Source of the DNA: an uncultured Sphingomonadaceae bacterium | GTDB lineage: Bacteria > Pseudomonadota > Alphaproteobacteria > Sphingomonadales > Sphingomonadaceae | Direction of reading: 5' to 3' | Assembly: GCA_947497315.1 (NCBI GenBank) | Contig: CANMFX010000001.1 | Location: 1,178,001 to 1,242,000, forward strand | Length of the DNA: 64,000 nt | In this document: piece after piece, positions 44,883 to 54,951 of the stretch | Layout of the letters: the number at the start of each line of letters is the position of its first letter | Position numbering within the stretch: position 1 is the first letter of the stretch | Position numbers and translations under genes: made by a program | The notes under the pieces: model-generated | What the model was told of the DNA's origin: nothing | Databases searched by the model: none | Seen by the model: the letters and a program-made list of their open reading frames with translations, nothing else

Positions 44883-46607
44883 CTAGCCCAGGGCGACACC
44901 TGATCCCGGTTTTGAATTGAGGTTGGAAAGGTCAAAGCTGACCACTTGGTTGCGGCCGTTATTCTTGGCATCGTACAGGCGCTTGTCAGCTGTCGACATC
45001 ACCGCCCGCAAAGACGTCCGTTTCGGTATTGCGGTTACGCCGACGGAAAATGTAACGGGTTGTTTGATCTCACGAACATTCTCATAGACCGCCCGAATGA
45101 GCAGCTCGCAAATCCTGGTCATTTCCGCAGCCGGATTGCTTTTGCGATTACCGCGCTCGTCTGGTTTCATCAGCAGGGCAAATTCCTCACCGCCGATCCG
45201 TGCGGTGAAATGACGGGTCTGGCCAAGCTCCCTGCCGACGACACGGAGCACTTCATCTCCCGTCTCGTGACCATATTGATCGTTGACCTGCTTGAAGAAG
45301 TCGATGTCCAAAATCGCCAGATGGCTATATTTCCGATCGACCATGTTTCGCGTGAACGCTTTTTCCAGGGCGCGGCGGTTGCTGATCGCTGTCAGGCCGT
45401 CGGTGTCGGCGAGCAGGGTCAGTTCAACCTGCTCCTTTAGCGTATGCTCATGCCTGCGCCGCAGTTTCATGATCCGGTTGGCGACACCGAAAGCCAATAT
45501 GATGGTTTCCAATACCAAGACGAAATAGAGGCCATAATCAAGCTCGTGGATCCCGATATAGAGATCCATCCCTCGGGCAATGCGGTCGAAACTGAAGCCT
45601 ATAATGGGCGTCCATGCCGCTATCTGAAACCAGATAGCCTTGCTGCCGCGCCGCAGAGCATGAACCATCGTATAAAGGACTACGAACAAATATGGGACGA
45701 AAGAGGCGTGATAGAAATTGCGGGTCTGAGTCTCGTATCCGTTAGTAGTTTGAAAGATATAGGCGGTCACAAAAACCGGCAGAACGGCCGTTAACAAAAG
45801 GATCGGACGTAGCCATCCGGCAATTTTCCCGGGCTCCACAAACCGGTCAAGGAAAAATCCGCTGGCCGCGATTGCGATTGCCAAGGTCCAATAGTTTAGA
45901 AGAAATTTTATCGTCAGGCTTGTTTCGGGGAAAACCAGAAAGATTAAACCGGAAGAACTGAAGGTATAAACCACCGTTCCCAGGATCATGACACTGTGCC
46001 ACAGCATGAAGCTATGCCTCAGGGCGCCATAGAAAAAGACATTATAGAAAAAAGGCATGATCGCCATCCCGCACAGCAGGGCAAACATCGCCGATAGCGG
46101 TAGTTTGAGGTCATCCCATCTTTTCTTCGATGCCAACTGTATCAATGTAATTGAACTGGCTACGCGCGGCTTATCTAGTGAAAGGTAAACCGTTTCGATC
46201 TGGCTGCGCGTCGCGGCATCCTCAGATCCCGGTATCGGCAGGCCATAGTGACCCTTCGGACGCCAGCTATCGATCACTTGCTGCTCAGAGAAGTACGCGG
46301 ACTTGATCGTGCCGTCGGTCAAAACGGAATGCACGGCCATGGCGCTTAGACCGTTATTGTCACCTTGCACCTCGACAGCGCCCGCAGGGAGTGAGTTTGC
46401 CTGGAAGGGGACTTTGACCCATAATCTTGACCCGACGAAATCATATTTGTTGTCCGAACAGTCAAATTGGTCGCTTTTTGCGACGACCTCGGAAATCTTG
46501 CCATCAAGCCCGGTACCGAAAGTACAAAGCTCACTGGCAACGGAAATATTTGCACTTGCCGGCGCGCACAGGCTGATAAATGCCAGAAATATAACCCAAA
46601 TGCGCAA
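44883..46607 (-). CDS. 7TM-sensor diguanylate cyclase (GGDEF)
   Basis: A 574-residue protein with a signal peptide, a periplasmic sensory domain of 7TMR-DISM type (about 20-170), seven hydrophobic helices (about 175-385), a short coiled coil, and a GGDEF domain (about 405-560). The active loop is G-G-E-E-F at 472-476, compatible with c-di-GMP synthesis, and D-I-D-F-F-K-Q-V-N-D is intact. No R-x-x-D inhibitory site stands at the usual distance, so product feedback may be absent. It is convergent with gloA. Confidence 0.92.
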   Translation of the reverse strand: MRIWVIFLAFISLCAPASANISVASELCTFGTGLDGKISEVVAKSDQFDCSDNKYDFVGSRLWVKVPFQANSLPAGAVEVQGDNNGLSAMAVHSVLTDGTIKSAYFSEQQVIDSWRPKGHYGLPIPGSEDAATRSQIETVYLSLDKPRVASSITLIQLASKKRWDDLKLPLSAMFALLCGMAIMPFFYNVFFYGALRHSFMLWHSVMILGTVVYTFSSSGLIFLVFPETSLTIKFLLNYWTLAIAIAASGFFLDRFVEPGKIAGWLRPILLLTAVLPVFVTAYIFQTTNGYETQTRNFYHASFVPYLFVVLYTMVHALRRGSKAIWFQIAAWTPIIGFSFDRIARGMDLYIGIHELDYGLYFVLVLETIILAFGVANRIMKLRRRHEHTLKEQVELTLLADTDGLTAISNRRALEKAFTRNMVDRKYSHLAILDIDFFKQVNDQYGHETGDEVLRVVGRELGQTRHFTARIGGEEFALLMKPDERGNRKSNPAAEMTRICELLIRAVYENVREIKQPVTFSVGVTAIPKRTSLRAVMSTADKRLYDAKNNGRNQVVSFDLSNLNSKPGSGVALG

Positions 46608-46717
46608 TTGGTTTCCTCTTCGAAAACAGCTGTAAACAGGTTATGCGCCTTAGTGTAAAAGGGTTAGCGGCCAGTTAACTATCGACAAGATTAGGGAAAA
46701 AAGGTAAATTGCAGCCC

Positions 46718-47440
46718 ATGCTTGAAATCATCTGTATCCCCGTTTTGTCTGACAATTATGTCTGGCTGGTCCACGAACCTCAGTCCAATGAAACAATGGT
46801 TGTTGATCCGGCTGTTGCCGGGCCTGTTCTTGCTGAAGCGGATGCGCGCGGCTGGAAAATCACCCAGATATGGAACACCCACTGGCACCCGGACCACACG
46901 GGCGGCAATGCTGAGATCAAGGAGGTGACCGGTTGTCATATTACTGGCCCGGAAGCGGAAAAAGACCGTATTCCAACCCTGGATACGATGGTGAAAGAGG
47001 GCGACCAGGTTCGTTTGGGCAGTGTCGTGGCAGATGTCATCGACGTTCCGGCCCATACGGCAGGTCACATAGCTTTTCATGTTGCCGACGAGAAAGTTGT
47101 TTTTGTCGGAGATACGCTGTTTGCGATGGGATGCGGCCGATTGTTCGAAGGAACGGCCGCTCAAATGTTCGACAACATGCAGAAACTGTCGAAATTGCCG
47201 GGTGATACACAGGTCTATTGTGCGCATGAATATACGCAGGCCAATGGTGAATATGCCTTGGTGGCAGAACCGGACAATCAGGTACTGAAAGAGCGTATGG
47301 ATGCGGTATTGGCTGCCCGTGCAAAGGGTGAAGCCACTGTCCCGACGACTATCGCATTGGAAGCGGCCACCAATCCCTTCATGCGTGCGGTTTCAGTGGA
47401 GCAATTGGCGGAGCGGCGCACTGCCAAGGACAATTTCTGA
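46718..47440 (+). CDS. gloB: Hydroxyacylglutathione hydrolase (glyoxalase II)
   Basis: The protein is 240 residues from ATG 46718. A metallo-beta-lactamase-fold enzyme with T-H-W-H-P-D-H-T-G-G (about 54-63), H-T-A-G-H in the third motif (about 113), G-D-T-L-F-A-M-G-C-G-R, and Y-C-A-H-E-Y-T near the C-terminal substrate domain. It splits lactoylglutathione into lactate and glutathione. TTG 46709 is an alternative start. Confidence 0.94.
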   Translation: MLEIICIPVLSDNYVWLVHEPQSNETMVVDPAVAGPVLAEADARGWKITQIWNTHWHPDHTGGNAEIKEVTGCHITGPEAEKDRIPTLDTMVKEGDQVRLGSVVADVIDVPAHTAGHIAFHVADEKVVFVGDTLFAMGCGRLFEGTAAQMFDNMQKLSKLPGDTQVYCAHEYTQANGEYALVAEPDNQVLKERMDAVLAARAKGEATVPTTIALEAATNPFMRAVSVEQLAERRTAKDNF

Positions 47441-47522
47441 ATAGGAAATTTTACGGATTTCAGAATCCCGCCAATATATGATACACTATTTCATCGATGG
47501 GGGGCATCGAAGGAGAATAGTT

Positions 47523-47939
47523 ATGCGTAAATTGATCTTCACATTACCTCTGGCGATAATGCTCGCGGCGCCGGCGGCAAATAGTGGCACTTCTGAAATC
47601 AAGCTCAGCGAAAAAAACCAGACCAAATTTGACAAGATCGTCGCCGGCAGAACTGCTGGAAAACCGGTAAGCTGTATCAGCCGGATCGACCAAGACAATT
47701 TACGGGTCGTCGGTGATAAATATCTTGTCTACAGCCGGTCACGCAACGCGAAGACCGTGTATGTGAACGAACCTCATGGTGGATGCCGTGATGTTGATCG
47801 CAACACGCTGGTCACACGCAAATTTTCCGGCAATCTATGTCGCGGTGAAATCGCTCAGGTCAAAGATCTGGTAACCGGGACATTCGTAGACAGCTGTTCT
47901 TTCAGTTCATTCGTACCTTATACCAAGACTGAAAGCTGA
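47523..47939 (+). CDS. Small exported hypothetical protein
   Basis: The protein is 138 residues from ATG 47523, which has GGAGA 7 bases upstream and begins a signal peptide (R-K-L-I-F-T-L-P-L-A, ending near A-A-N-S). The mature part has four Cys in positions suggesting two disulfides (S-C-I-S, G-C-R-D, L-C-R-G, S-C-S-F) and the start of its domain reads I-S-R-I-D-Q. It resembles small DUF6491-like sphingomonad proteins, but I am not certain of the family. Confidence 0.7.
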   Translation: MRKLIFTLPLAIMLAAPAANSGTSEIKLSEKNQTKFDKIVAGRTAGKPVSCISRIDQDNLRVVGDKYLVYSRSRNAKTVYVNEPHGGCRDVDRNTLVTRKFSGNLCRGEIAQVKDLVTGTFVDSCSFSSFVPYTKTES

Positions 47940-47961
47940 TTTCTTAGAGCAACTGACGCAC

Positions 47962-49782
47962 TTATTTTTTGTAGAGCGCGTTTAGTCGCTCCTGATAGCG
48001 TTCCCGAATGATATGGCGCCGGATTTTCATACTCGGCGTCAGTTCTTCATTCTCGATTGCAAAAGGTTCATCAGCAAATTCAAAGCGTCGGACCTTTTCG
48101 GTCACCGTGAGGTTTTTGTTCACCCGGTCAACCGCTTTGCTCACCGCTGATTTGAACGCTGGATTGGCCTGTAGTTTGAGGAAGTCATATGCCATGCCTT
48201 CCTTGCGGGACCATTCCAGGGCCCATTCCGGATCAGGTACAATGAGCCCGACCATATAGGGCCGCTTGTCACCAATGATCATCGCCTGCAATATTTCCGG
48301 TTGCAGGGTAAGCATGCCCTCGAGCTTCTGCGGAGCGACATTTTCACCCTTGTCATTGACGATCAGGTCCTTCTTGCGATCGGTTATCGCGACCCGCCCT
48401 GCTTCGTCGATCAAACCGATATCGCCCGTGTGCAGCCATCCATCGATGATGACGCGGTCAGTTTCTGCCTGATTGCGCCAATAGCCCTTCATGACCAGTT
48501 CGCCGCGCACCAATATCTCACCATCGTCGGCAATCTTGACCTCTGTATCGATCATCGGTGGGCCAACCGTGTCCATTTTCAGGCCGGTGCGGGGTCGGTT
48601 GCAGGAAATGATCGGGCCGGATTCGGTCTGCCCATAGCCTTGCAGCAAGGTCAGCCCCAATGACTGGAAAAACACGCCGATATCTGGGTTAAGTGGTGCC
48701 CCGCCCGATACCATCGCCTTGATCCGCCCGCCAAACCGCTTTTGGACCTTTGGGCGGAGTGTCTTGTTCAGAAAAATATCCATCGGCTTGTCACGCTTGC
48801 GCTTTTTGCCGCTGGCCACCCGTTCGCCCATAGCCAATGCCTTGCCGAGCAGATAATTCGGCATCTTGCCCTGTTTTTCGACTGTCTTGATGAGCCGTTG
48901 TCGCAACACCTCGAACAAGCGGGGAACCACCACCATGATGGTTGGCCGGACTTCCTCAATGTTGGAGGCAAGCTTTTCCAAGCCTTCCGAATAATAGATC
49001 TCTGCGCCCAGTCCGATCGGGAAAAACTGTCCGGCGCTATGTTCATAGGCATGGCTTAGGGGAAGGAACGACAGGAATACCTCATCATCCCATCCAAAAT
49101 CATTTTCAATGACTTCTGCAGGCCCTTTGACATTGTGCAGGATTGCACCGTGCGGCTGCATCACGCCGCGAGGCTTTCCACCTGTGCCGCTCGTATAGAT
49201 GATACAGGCAACATCGTCCCGCTTTATATCTGCGGCTTCTGCGCTTATTTCAGCGACATCATCGTCCGTGCCTTCAATCAGCTTGTTCCACTGATGAATG
49301 GAAAAATCACCTGATTGGCCGATACGCAGGTCTGACATACCGATTACAATATCGGCATCTGCAGATTTTATGACGGGAGGTATCAGGTTTTGCGCCAGTT
49401 TCTGATTGGATACGATCACTGCTTTGGCACCGCTATTGTCCAATATATGCTGGTGGTCGTTTGGCGTGTTGGTCGTGTAGGTCGGGACGGTAATACATTT
49501 TGCCGCCATGATTGCCAGATCGGCAATGCACCATTGCGGGCAATTATCGGCCACCAACATGATGCGGTCACCCGGCTTCAGACCCAATTTCTGGAATGAT
49601 TTGGCCAGTGCCGCCACTTGCCGGGCAGCTTCCGCCCAACTTATTGCCTGCCATTCCCCGTCTATTTTCGCGCTTAAGAACGGCTTGTCACCGCCTTCGC
49701 TGGCGCGCTGAAAAAACATGGAAACAAGGTTGGAAAACCCGTCAAATTCAAGATAGCGGTTCTTCGCTTTTTTTGCCGACAC
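47962..49782 (-). CDS. Long-chain fatty acid--CoA ligase (AMP-forming)
   Basis: The protein is 606 residues from GTG 49782 (GAGG upstream; GTG 49791 is possible). An ANL-superfamily enzyme with the P-loop I-I-Y-T-S-G-T-G-G-K-P-R-G-V (about 190-203), G-Y-G-Q-T-E-S-G (about 378), the hinge G-E-I-L-V-R-G, H-T-G-D-I-G, and the R-K-K-D-L-I-V-N motif. Length and Y-T-T-N-T-P suit the eukaryote-like long-chain ligase group (FAA1-like) found in proteobacteria. It activates fatty acids for beta-oxidation or lipid synthesis. Confidence 0.92.
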   Translation of the reverse strand: MSAKKAKNRYLEFDGFSNLVSMFFQRASEGGDKPFLSAKIDGEWQAISWAEAARQVAALAKSFQKLGLKPGDRIMLVADNCPQWCIADLAIMAAKCITVPTYTTNTPNDHQHILDNSGAKAVIVSNQKLAQNLIPPVIKSADADIVIGMSDLRIGQSGDFSIHQWNKLIEGTDDDVAEISAEAADIKRDDVACIIYTSGTGGKPRGVMQPHGAILHNVKGPAEVIENDFGWDDEVFLSFLPLSHAYEHSAGQFFPIGLGAEIYYSEGLEKLASNIEEVRPTIMVVVPRLFEVLRQRLIKTVEKQGKMPNYLLGKALAMGERVASGKKRKRDKPMDIFLNKTLRPKVQKRFGGRIKAMVSGGAPLNPDIGVFFQSLGLTLLQGYGQTESGPIISCNRPRTGLKMDTVGPPMIDTEVKIADDGEILVRGELVMKGYWRNQAETDRVIIDGWLHTGDIGLIDEAGRVAITDRKKDLIVNDKGENVAPQKLEGMLTLQPEILQAMIIGDKRPYMVGLIVPDPEWALEWSRKEGMAYDFLKLQANPAFKSAVSKAVDRVNKNLTVTEKVRRFEFADEPFAIENEELTPSMKIRRHIIRERYQERLNALYKK

Positions 49783-49902
49783 TCTATTCACCCTCTCGCG
49801 CGGCCAATCCCACCGACGGGCAGCCCCCAATTGTGGCTATAGGCTAGCGTGGATAAAAGTTTCGGGCAATGGTTTCCAGCAGAGAGGAGGGAATTGTCTC
49901 AC

Positions 49903-51609
49903 TCAAGGCAGCTCGCTAACCGCTTCGCCGGTGCTACGCGGATCAACAGCGCCAACCCAGCCCTTGTCAGTTTTCTGCGCGCCAGCAAGCTTTGAAGGCA
50001 GGTTGTTGGTGACAACCGTGTGACCGAGGCGAGCCAGATCATTTCGCAAGGCAATCAGATCACTGTCATTTTCAATCAACAGCCCCGAGCCGCCGAAATA
50101 GATATTGGGCATCGCCATCGCATCTTTCAGCGGTAATCCGTAATCCAATACACCGATCAGGGTTTTGGTAACATGCATGATGATGCGCTTGCCGCCTGCC
50201 GAACCCAAAGCGAGAATTGGCTCTCCTTTGGCATCATAAACAATCGTCGGCGACATGGAAGAAAGGGGGCGTTTGCCCGCCTGCACCCTGTTTGCAACTG
50301 GTGCGCCATCTTTTTCCGGCGCGAACGTGAAGTCCGTGAGTTCGTTGTTGAGCACCATTCCGCGGGCCAGCAATTGGCTGCCAAACGGCCCTTCGACTGT
50401 GGATGTCATGTTGGCAATATTGCCTTCACCATCGACGGCAGTGAAATGGGTTGTTCCAGCAACTTCCGATGAGATAGCGGCCGTGCGAGGCAAAGCGCCA
50501 GGCGGATTTCCTGCAGGATAGGTTTCTATCCCCGGAAGTTGCGGCCGTGTGCGCTGCAATGCGATCATCTGTGAACGTTTTGCCAGATAGTTCTTGTCAA
50601 TCAGGCCAGCGACCGGAACCGACACAAAATCCTGATCCGCCAGATATTTCTCGCGATCCGCATAAGCAAGCCGCATCGCTTCACTAATGACATGCCATGC
50701 GCGCGCCGGTTCTTTTTCATAAAGCGCGCCCATATCAAATCGCTCGATGGAGCCCAAAATCTGAAGAACTGTTGTCGCTCCCGAGGATGGCGGGCCCATG
50801 CCGCAAATCCGATATTCGCGATAGGCGGAGCAGACCGGCTGCCGTAAGACTGCGCTGTAATTATCAAAATCCTGCTGTGTCAGCACCGACGAGTTTTGCG
50901 GTGCATTGCCAACTGCCGCGGAAATCGCGGCCACTGTCTTGCCTGTATAAAAAGCCTCGGCTCCGCCTGCCTGAAGTTCGCGGAGCAATTGACCGAGTTC
51001 AGGGTTTTTGATGATCGTCCCGCGCGGAGCAGGGGCGCCATCACGCCAATAGAGCTTTTGCATGTCGGGGAATTTCACCCAGAGTTTTTCGAGCCGCTTC
51101 ATCCAGTCATATTGCGGCGCGCTTACAGCATAGCCCTCTTCGGCAAGCCTGATTGCGGGCTCAAACAGTTTCTCCCAAGGCAGCTTACCCCATTTTTTAT
51201 GCGCCATTTCCATCAGCCGCATGTTACCGGGCACGCCTACGGATTTCCCGCCCGGCGTTGCGTCGCGCCATCCCAGCGGCTTACCATCTTCGCCGAGAAA
51301 GCGATCCGAGGCAGCAGCGGCAGGAGCCATTTCGCGCCCGTCAATTGTTTCTATCCAGCCGCTTTTGCCGTCGTGGTGAAGCAGGAAGCCGCCGCCACCA
51401 ATGCCGCTCGATTGCGGTTCGACAACCGTCAGCGCCAGCATCATCGCCATTGCGGCATCGGTCGCAGAGCCGCCCGCTTGGAGCATTTCAAACCCGGCTT
51501 TGGTGGCCTCCGGATGGGCTGATGCGGCGGTGCCAGCATTTTGCGCACTGGCCGGAACGGCGAGTGGAGTGATCAGGAAAAAAGCGAGCAAAGTCAGGAG
51601 TTTTTTCAT
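49903..51609 (-). CDS. ggt: Gamma-glutamyltransferase
   Basis: The protein is 568 residues from ATG 51609, which leads into a signal peptide (K-K-L-L-T-L-L-A-F-F, ending A-S-A-Q). It is a periplasmic Ntn-hydrolase made as a precursor. The autocleavage/nucleophile Thr is in A-G-T-T-H-F-T-A-V-D (about 380), followed by G-P-F-G-S-Q (about 408) and the C-terminal S-M-S-P-T-I-V. It degrades glutathione or transfers its glutamyl group. It starts 39 bases after the pyrD stop on the same strand. Confidence 0.93.
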   Translation of the reverse strand: MKKLLTLLAFFLITPLAVPASAQNAGTAASAHPEATKAGFEMLQAGGSATDAAMAMMLALTVVEPQSSGIGGGGFLLHHDGKSGWIETIDGREMAPAAAASDRFLGEDGKPLGWRDATPGGKSVGVPGNMRLMEMAHKKWGKLPWEKLFEPAIRLAEEGYAVSAPQYDWMKRLEKLWVKFPDMQKLYWRDGAPAPRGTIIKNPELGQLLRELQAGGAEAFYTGKTVAAISAAVGNAPQNSSVLTQQDFDNYSAVLRQPVCSAYREYRICGMGPPSSGATTVLQILGSIERFDMGALYEKEPARAWHVISEAMRLAYADREKYLADQDFVSVPVAGLIDKNYLAKRSQMIALQRTRPQLPGIETYPAGNPPGALPRTAAISSEVAGTTHFTAVDGEGNIANMTSTVEGPFGSQLLARGMVLNNELTDFTFAPEKDGAPVANRVQAGKRPLSSMSPTIVYDAKGEPILALGSAGGKRIIMHVTKTLIGVLDYGLPLKDAMAMPNIYFGGSGLLIENDSDLIALRNDLARLGHTVVTNNLPSKLAGAQKTDKGWVGAVDPRSTGEAVSELP

Positions 51610-51647
51610 GGTGCCAAGTTTTATGGATGGCTTGTCTGTTTGGCAAA

Positions 51648-52691
51648 TCATTTGTCGTCAACTCCCACGGCGTCTGAAACTGACGCAAATCCATCCCGTT
51701 TCAATCGTTTAGCCAGCCCACAGCTCATCGCACGCGCCATGGTTGGGCCCTCATATATCATTGCGGTGTAAAGCTGGATAAGCGAAGCGCCCGCACGGAT
51801 ACGTTCATAAGCATCCTCTGCATTGGCGATCCCACCAACACCTATGAGCGGAATCTCACCGCCACTTGCTTTGCGAAAATCCTTGAGCCGTTGCAGCGCT
51901 AGGTCTTTCAATGGCGCGCCAGAAAGACCGCCAGTTTCATCCTGATTGCCCGATTGCAGACTGGGTCGCGTGATCGTCGTATTTGAAACGATAAGCGCAT
52001 CAATCTTCTGCTTCATGGTTACGTCGACAATATCGTCAATATCGGCCGGTTCGAGATCGGGAGCAACTTTCAGGAACACTGGCACCTTGTGATCACCACG
52101 GGCCTGCATGACGGCCGCGAGCAATTCTTCCAATGCGCCTTTGTCTTGCAATGCGCGGAGACCGGGTGTGTTGGGTGATGAAATATTGACGGTCAGATAA
52201 TCTGCGAGCGGTGCCATATTCTCGACGCCAATAACATAATCGGCAATCCGATCGTCGCTGTCCTTGTTCGCGCCAATATTGATGCCGAGGACGCCTTTAC
52301 CCATCCGACCACGCATCCGCTTTAGACGGGGTGCGGCTTTTTCCTGACCCTCATTGTTAAATCCCAACCGGTTGATGACCGCCTTATCTTCCGGCAATCG
52401 GAATATCCGTGGCTTGGGATTGCCCGGCTGCGCGCGTGGTGTCAGCGTGCCAACCTCGGCATAGCCAAAGCCCATGCGGATCAGCGCGTCCGGCACTTCG
52501 CCATTTTTGTCGAAACCAGGTGCCATGCCAATGGGATTGGTAAAGTCGAGGCCGGCAACTGTGGTAGCCAGAACCGGGTCGGATTTGGGCGCAGGTCCTA
52601 GGGGTAGAGCTTTCAGCCCGGCAATGGTGAGGCCGTGGGCTTTCTCCGCTTCGAGTACGAAAATAAATGGGCGAGCAAGATTATAGAGCAT
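51648..52691 (-). CDS. pyrD: Dihydroorotate dehydrogenase (quinone), class 2
   Basis: The protein is 347 residues from ATG 52691 (M-L-Y-N-L-A-R-P-F, the amphipathic membrane-binding helix typical of class 2). Upstream in-frame starts add non-conserved sequence. FMN-barrel signatures are N-P-I-G-M-A-P-G-F-D-K-N-G (about 55-67), I-N-I-G-A-N-K-D, N-I-S-S-P-N-T-P-G (the catalytic Ser), and L-I-G-V-G-G-I-A near the end. It is the fourth step of pyrimidine synthesis, feeding the quinone pool. Confidence 0.96.
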   Translation of the reverse strand: MLYNLARPFIFVLEAEKAHGLTIAGLKALPLGPAPKSDPVLATTVAGLDFTNPIGMAPGFDKNGEVPDALIRMGFGYAEVGTLTPRAQPGNPKPRIFRLPEDKAVINRLGFNNEGQEKAAPRLKRMRGRMGKGVLGINIGANKDSDDRIADYVIGVENMAPLADYLTVNISSPNTPGLRALQDKGALEELLAAVMQARGDHKVPVFLKVAPDLEPADIDDIVDVTMKQKIDALIVSNTTITRPSLQSGNQDETGGLSGAPLKDLALQRLKDFRKASGGEIPLIGVGGIANAEDAYERIRAGASLIQLYTAMIYEGPTMARAMSCGLAKRLKRDGFASVSDAVGVDDK

Positions 52692-52825
52692 GGCCGCGCC
52701 TATGGCATTGCTGAACGAGATCGGCAATCCTCTGCAAACCGAGTTCCGCCGTAAAAATTTGCCGCAAATTTTGGTCGCAGTCGCAACCAAATATGATATG
52801 CGCGTCCCAGAAAGTTGAGGACGAT

Positions 52826-53989
52826 ATGATTGCTACCCCTGATTTTGATTTCCAGCTCGGTGAAATGGCGGATCAAATTCGCGATACGACACGGCGCTTT
52901 GCCGATGAGAAGATCAGCCCACTGGCTCAAAAAATGGACCGTGACGACTGGTTCCCCCGGGAGCTTTGGGAGCAGATGGGAGAGCTTGGCCTGCACGGTG
53001 TAACGGTTGAGGAAGAAGATGGCGGGCTAGGTCTGGGCTATCTGGAACATGCTATAGCGGTTGAAGAAGTGAGCCGCGGCAGTGCGGCGCTGGGATTGTC
53101 CTACGGCGCGCATAGCAATTTGTGCGTCAACCAGATCCGCCGTTGGGCAACGCCGGAGCAAAAGGCCAAATATCTGCCAAAGCTGATTTCCGGCGAACAT
53201 GTCGGGTCTCTCGCCATGTCGGAAGCTGGCGCAGGATCGGATGTCGTGAGTATGAAACTCAAGGCTGAGGCGGTGCAAGGCGGTTATATATTGAACGGCA
53301 CCAAATTTTGGATCACCAACTCGACCGATGCCGATACATTGGTGGTCTATGGCAAAACGCGGCCCGATGCGGGCTCTGGCGGTATCACGGCTTTCCTGAT
53401 CGAAAAGGGCATGAAGGGTTTCTCCATCGGTCAGAAAATCGAGAAGGTCGGCATGAAAGGCAGCCCTACTGCTGAATTGGTGTTTGACGATTGTGAAGTG
53501 CCGGAAGAAAATGTCATGGGGCCGATCAATGGCGGTGTTGGCGTACTGATGTCCGGTCTTGATTATGAGCGCGCAGTGCTGGCAGCGATCCCCTTGGGCC
53601 TGATGCAAGCCTGTCTCGATACCGTCATTCCTTATGTCCGCGAGCGCAAGCAATTTGGCAAACCGATTGGCACGTTCCAGCTCATGCAGGGCAAGATTGC
53701 CGACATGTATGTCCGGCTCAACAGCGCGCGGGCCTATGTGTATGCGGTGAACAAGGCCTGCGATGCAAATCAGACAACGCGGTTCGATGCTGCTGGAGCT
53801 GTAATGTACGCGTCCGAGAGCAGCGTGAGGGTGGCCGAGGAATCGGTGCAGGCACTAGGCGGGGCCGGTTACACAACCGATTGGCCGGTGGAACGTTACT
53901 GGCGCGATTCCAAATTGCTCGACATCGGTGCGGGGACGAATGAAATTCGCCGGATGCTGATCGGGCGCGAATTAATCGGAGGCGCCTGA
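52826..53989 (+). CDS. Acyl-CoA dehydrogenase, isovaleryl-CoA type
   Basis: The protein is 387 residues from ATG 52826 (GAGG 6 bases upstream). A flavin acyl-CoA dehydrogenase with A-M-S-E-A-G-A-G-S-D (about 131-140), W-I-T-N-S-T-D-A-D (about 165), R-K-Q-F-G-K-P-I-G (about 272-280), and A-L-G-G-A-G-Y. The catalytic Glu is placed as in isovaleryl-CoA dehydrogenase, in L-D-Y-E-R-A-V-L-A rather than near the C-terminus. That points to leucine breakdown, but no other liu genes are beside it. Confidence 0.9.
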   Translation: MIATPDFDFQLGEMADQIRDTTRRFADEKISPLAQKMDRDDWFPRELWEQMGELGLHGVTVEEEDGGLGLGYLEHAIAVEEVSRGSAALGLSYGAHSNLCVNQIRRWATPEQKAKYLPKLISGEHVGSLAMSEAGAGSDVVSMKLKAEAVQGGYILNGTKFWITNSTDADTLVVYGKTRPDAGSGGITAFLIEKGMKGFSIGQKIEKVGMKGSPTAELVFDDCEVPEENVMGPINGGVGVLMSGLDYERAVLAAIPLGLMQACLDTVIPYVRERKQFGKPIGTFQLMQGKIADMYVRLNSARAYVYAVNKACDANQTTRFDAAGAVMYASESSVRVAEESVQALGGAGYTTDWPVERYWRDSKLLDIGAGTNEIRRMLIGRELIGGA

Positions 53990-54951
53990 TGAAGCTGCTG
54001 CTCACCGGCTCATCGGGTTGGTTGGGCAGGTTTCTCGCACCCAGACTTGAGGCGATCGGTCATAAAGTGGTCGGTCTGGACATTGCTCCCGGGGATCATA
54101 CAGACATCGTCGGCTCGGTGGCGGACCGTCCCTTGATCGACAAGACTTTCAGCGACCATGGCGTTGAGGCGGTCATCCACGCAGGTGCGCTGCATAAACC
54201 CGATATTGTCCGTTATCCGAACAGCGCCTTTGTCGATGTTAATGTGACAGGAACGCTGAACCTCTTGGAAGCGGCGGTGCAAGCTGGTCATGATCGGTTT
54301 ATTTTCACATCAACGACATCTCTGATGATTTCAGAGACCGTGCGTGCTGGCCGTGCGGGCGGGGCCGAAAAGGCCTTTTGGCTGGGCGAAGAATTCGGAC
54401 CGCTCAAACCGCGCAATATCTATGGCGTGACCAAGATATCGGCGGAGCATTTATGCCGCCTCTACCACAAGCTGCACGGTATCAATGTCGCGGTCTTGCG
54501 CACCGGCCGATTTTTCCCGGAGGATGATGACACGCTTGAAGTGCCAAGCGGCCCCAATCTGAAAGCCAATGAATTTTTAAACCGGCGATTGACCGTTGAG
54601 GACGCCGCCGAGGCACATATAGCGGCATTGGATGCCATCGCTGATCTGGGGTTCGAGACGTTCATATTATCAGCGCCGACGCCATTTGCCCGGGAAGATT
54701 GCAAGCAACTGATCGAAGATGCGCCGTCCGTTATCGCGCGCTATTTTCCCGAAGCACAAGCCTTGTACAAGAAAAAGGGCTGGGTGCTTCCGGATCATAT
54801 TGACCGTATTTATGATCCGGGTAAAGCAGAGAGGCTTCTTGGATTTAGAGGGAAGACTGATTTCGCCAGCATATTGAAGGCTCTGGCAGAAGGCGGCGGG
54901 ATGCCGTTTCATCATGACCCTGGCTATGTCAGCCCGAAGGAAATTTTATGA
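53989..54951 (+). CDS. NAD(P)-dependent epimerase/dehydratase family protein
   Basis: A 320-residue extended SDR. The cofactor motif is L-L-T-G-S-S-G-W-L-G-R-F (about 4-15), with D-I-A-P-G-D in the second strand. S-T-T-S (about 104) precedes the active-site Tyr and Lys in Y-G-V-T-K (about 145-149). It uses a nucleotide-sugar or similar substrate that cannot be inferred. Its ATG overlaps the dehydrogenase stop (TGATG), and its stop overlaps the following GST start. Confidence 0.87.
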   Translation: MKLLLTGSSGWLGRFLAPRLEAIGHKVVGLDIAPGDHTDIVGSVADRPLIDKTFSDHGVEAVIHAGALHKPDIVRYPNSAFVDVNVTGTLNLLEAAVQAGHDRFIFTSTTSLMISETVRAGRAGGAEKAFWLGEEFGPLKPRNIYGVTKISAEHLCRLYHKLHGINVAVLRTGRFFPEDDDTLEVPSGPNLKANEFLNRRLTVEDAAEAHIAALDAIADLGFETFILSAPTPFAREDCKQLIEDAPSVIARYFPEAQALYKKKGWVLPDHIDRIYDPGKAERLLGFRGKTDFASILKALAEGGGMPFHHDPGYVSPKEIL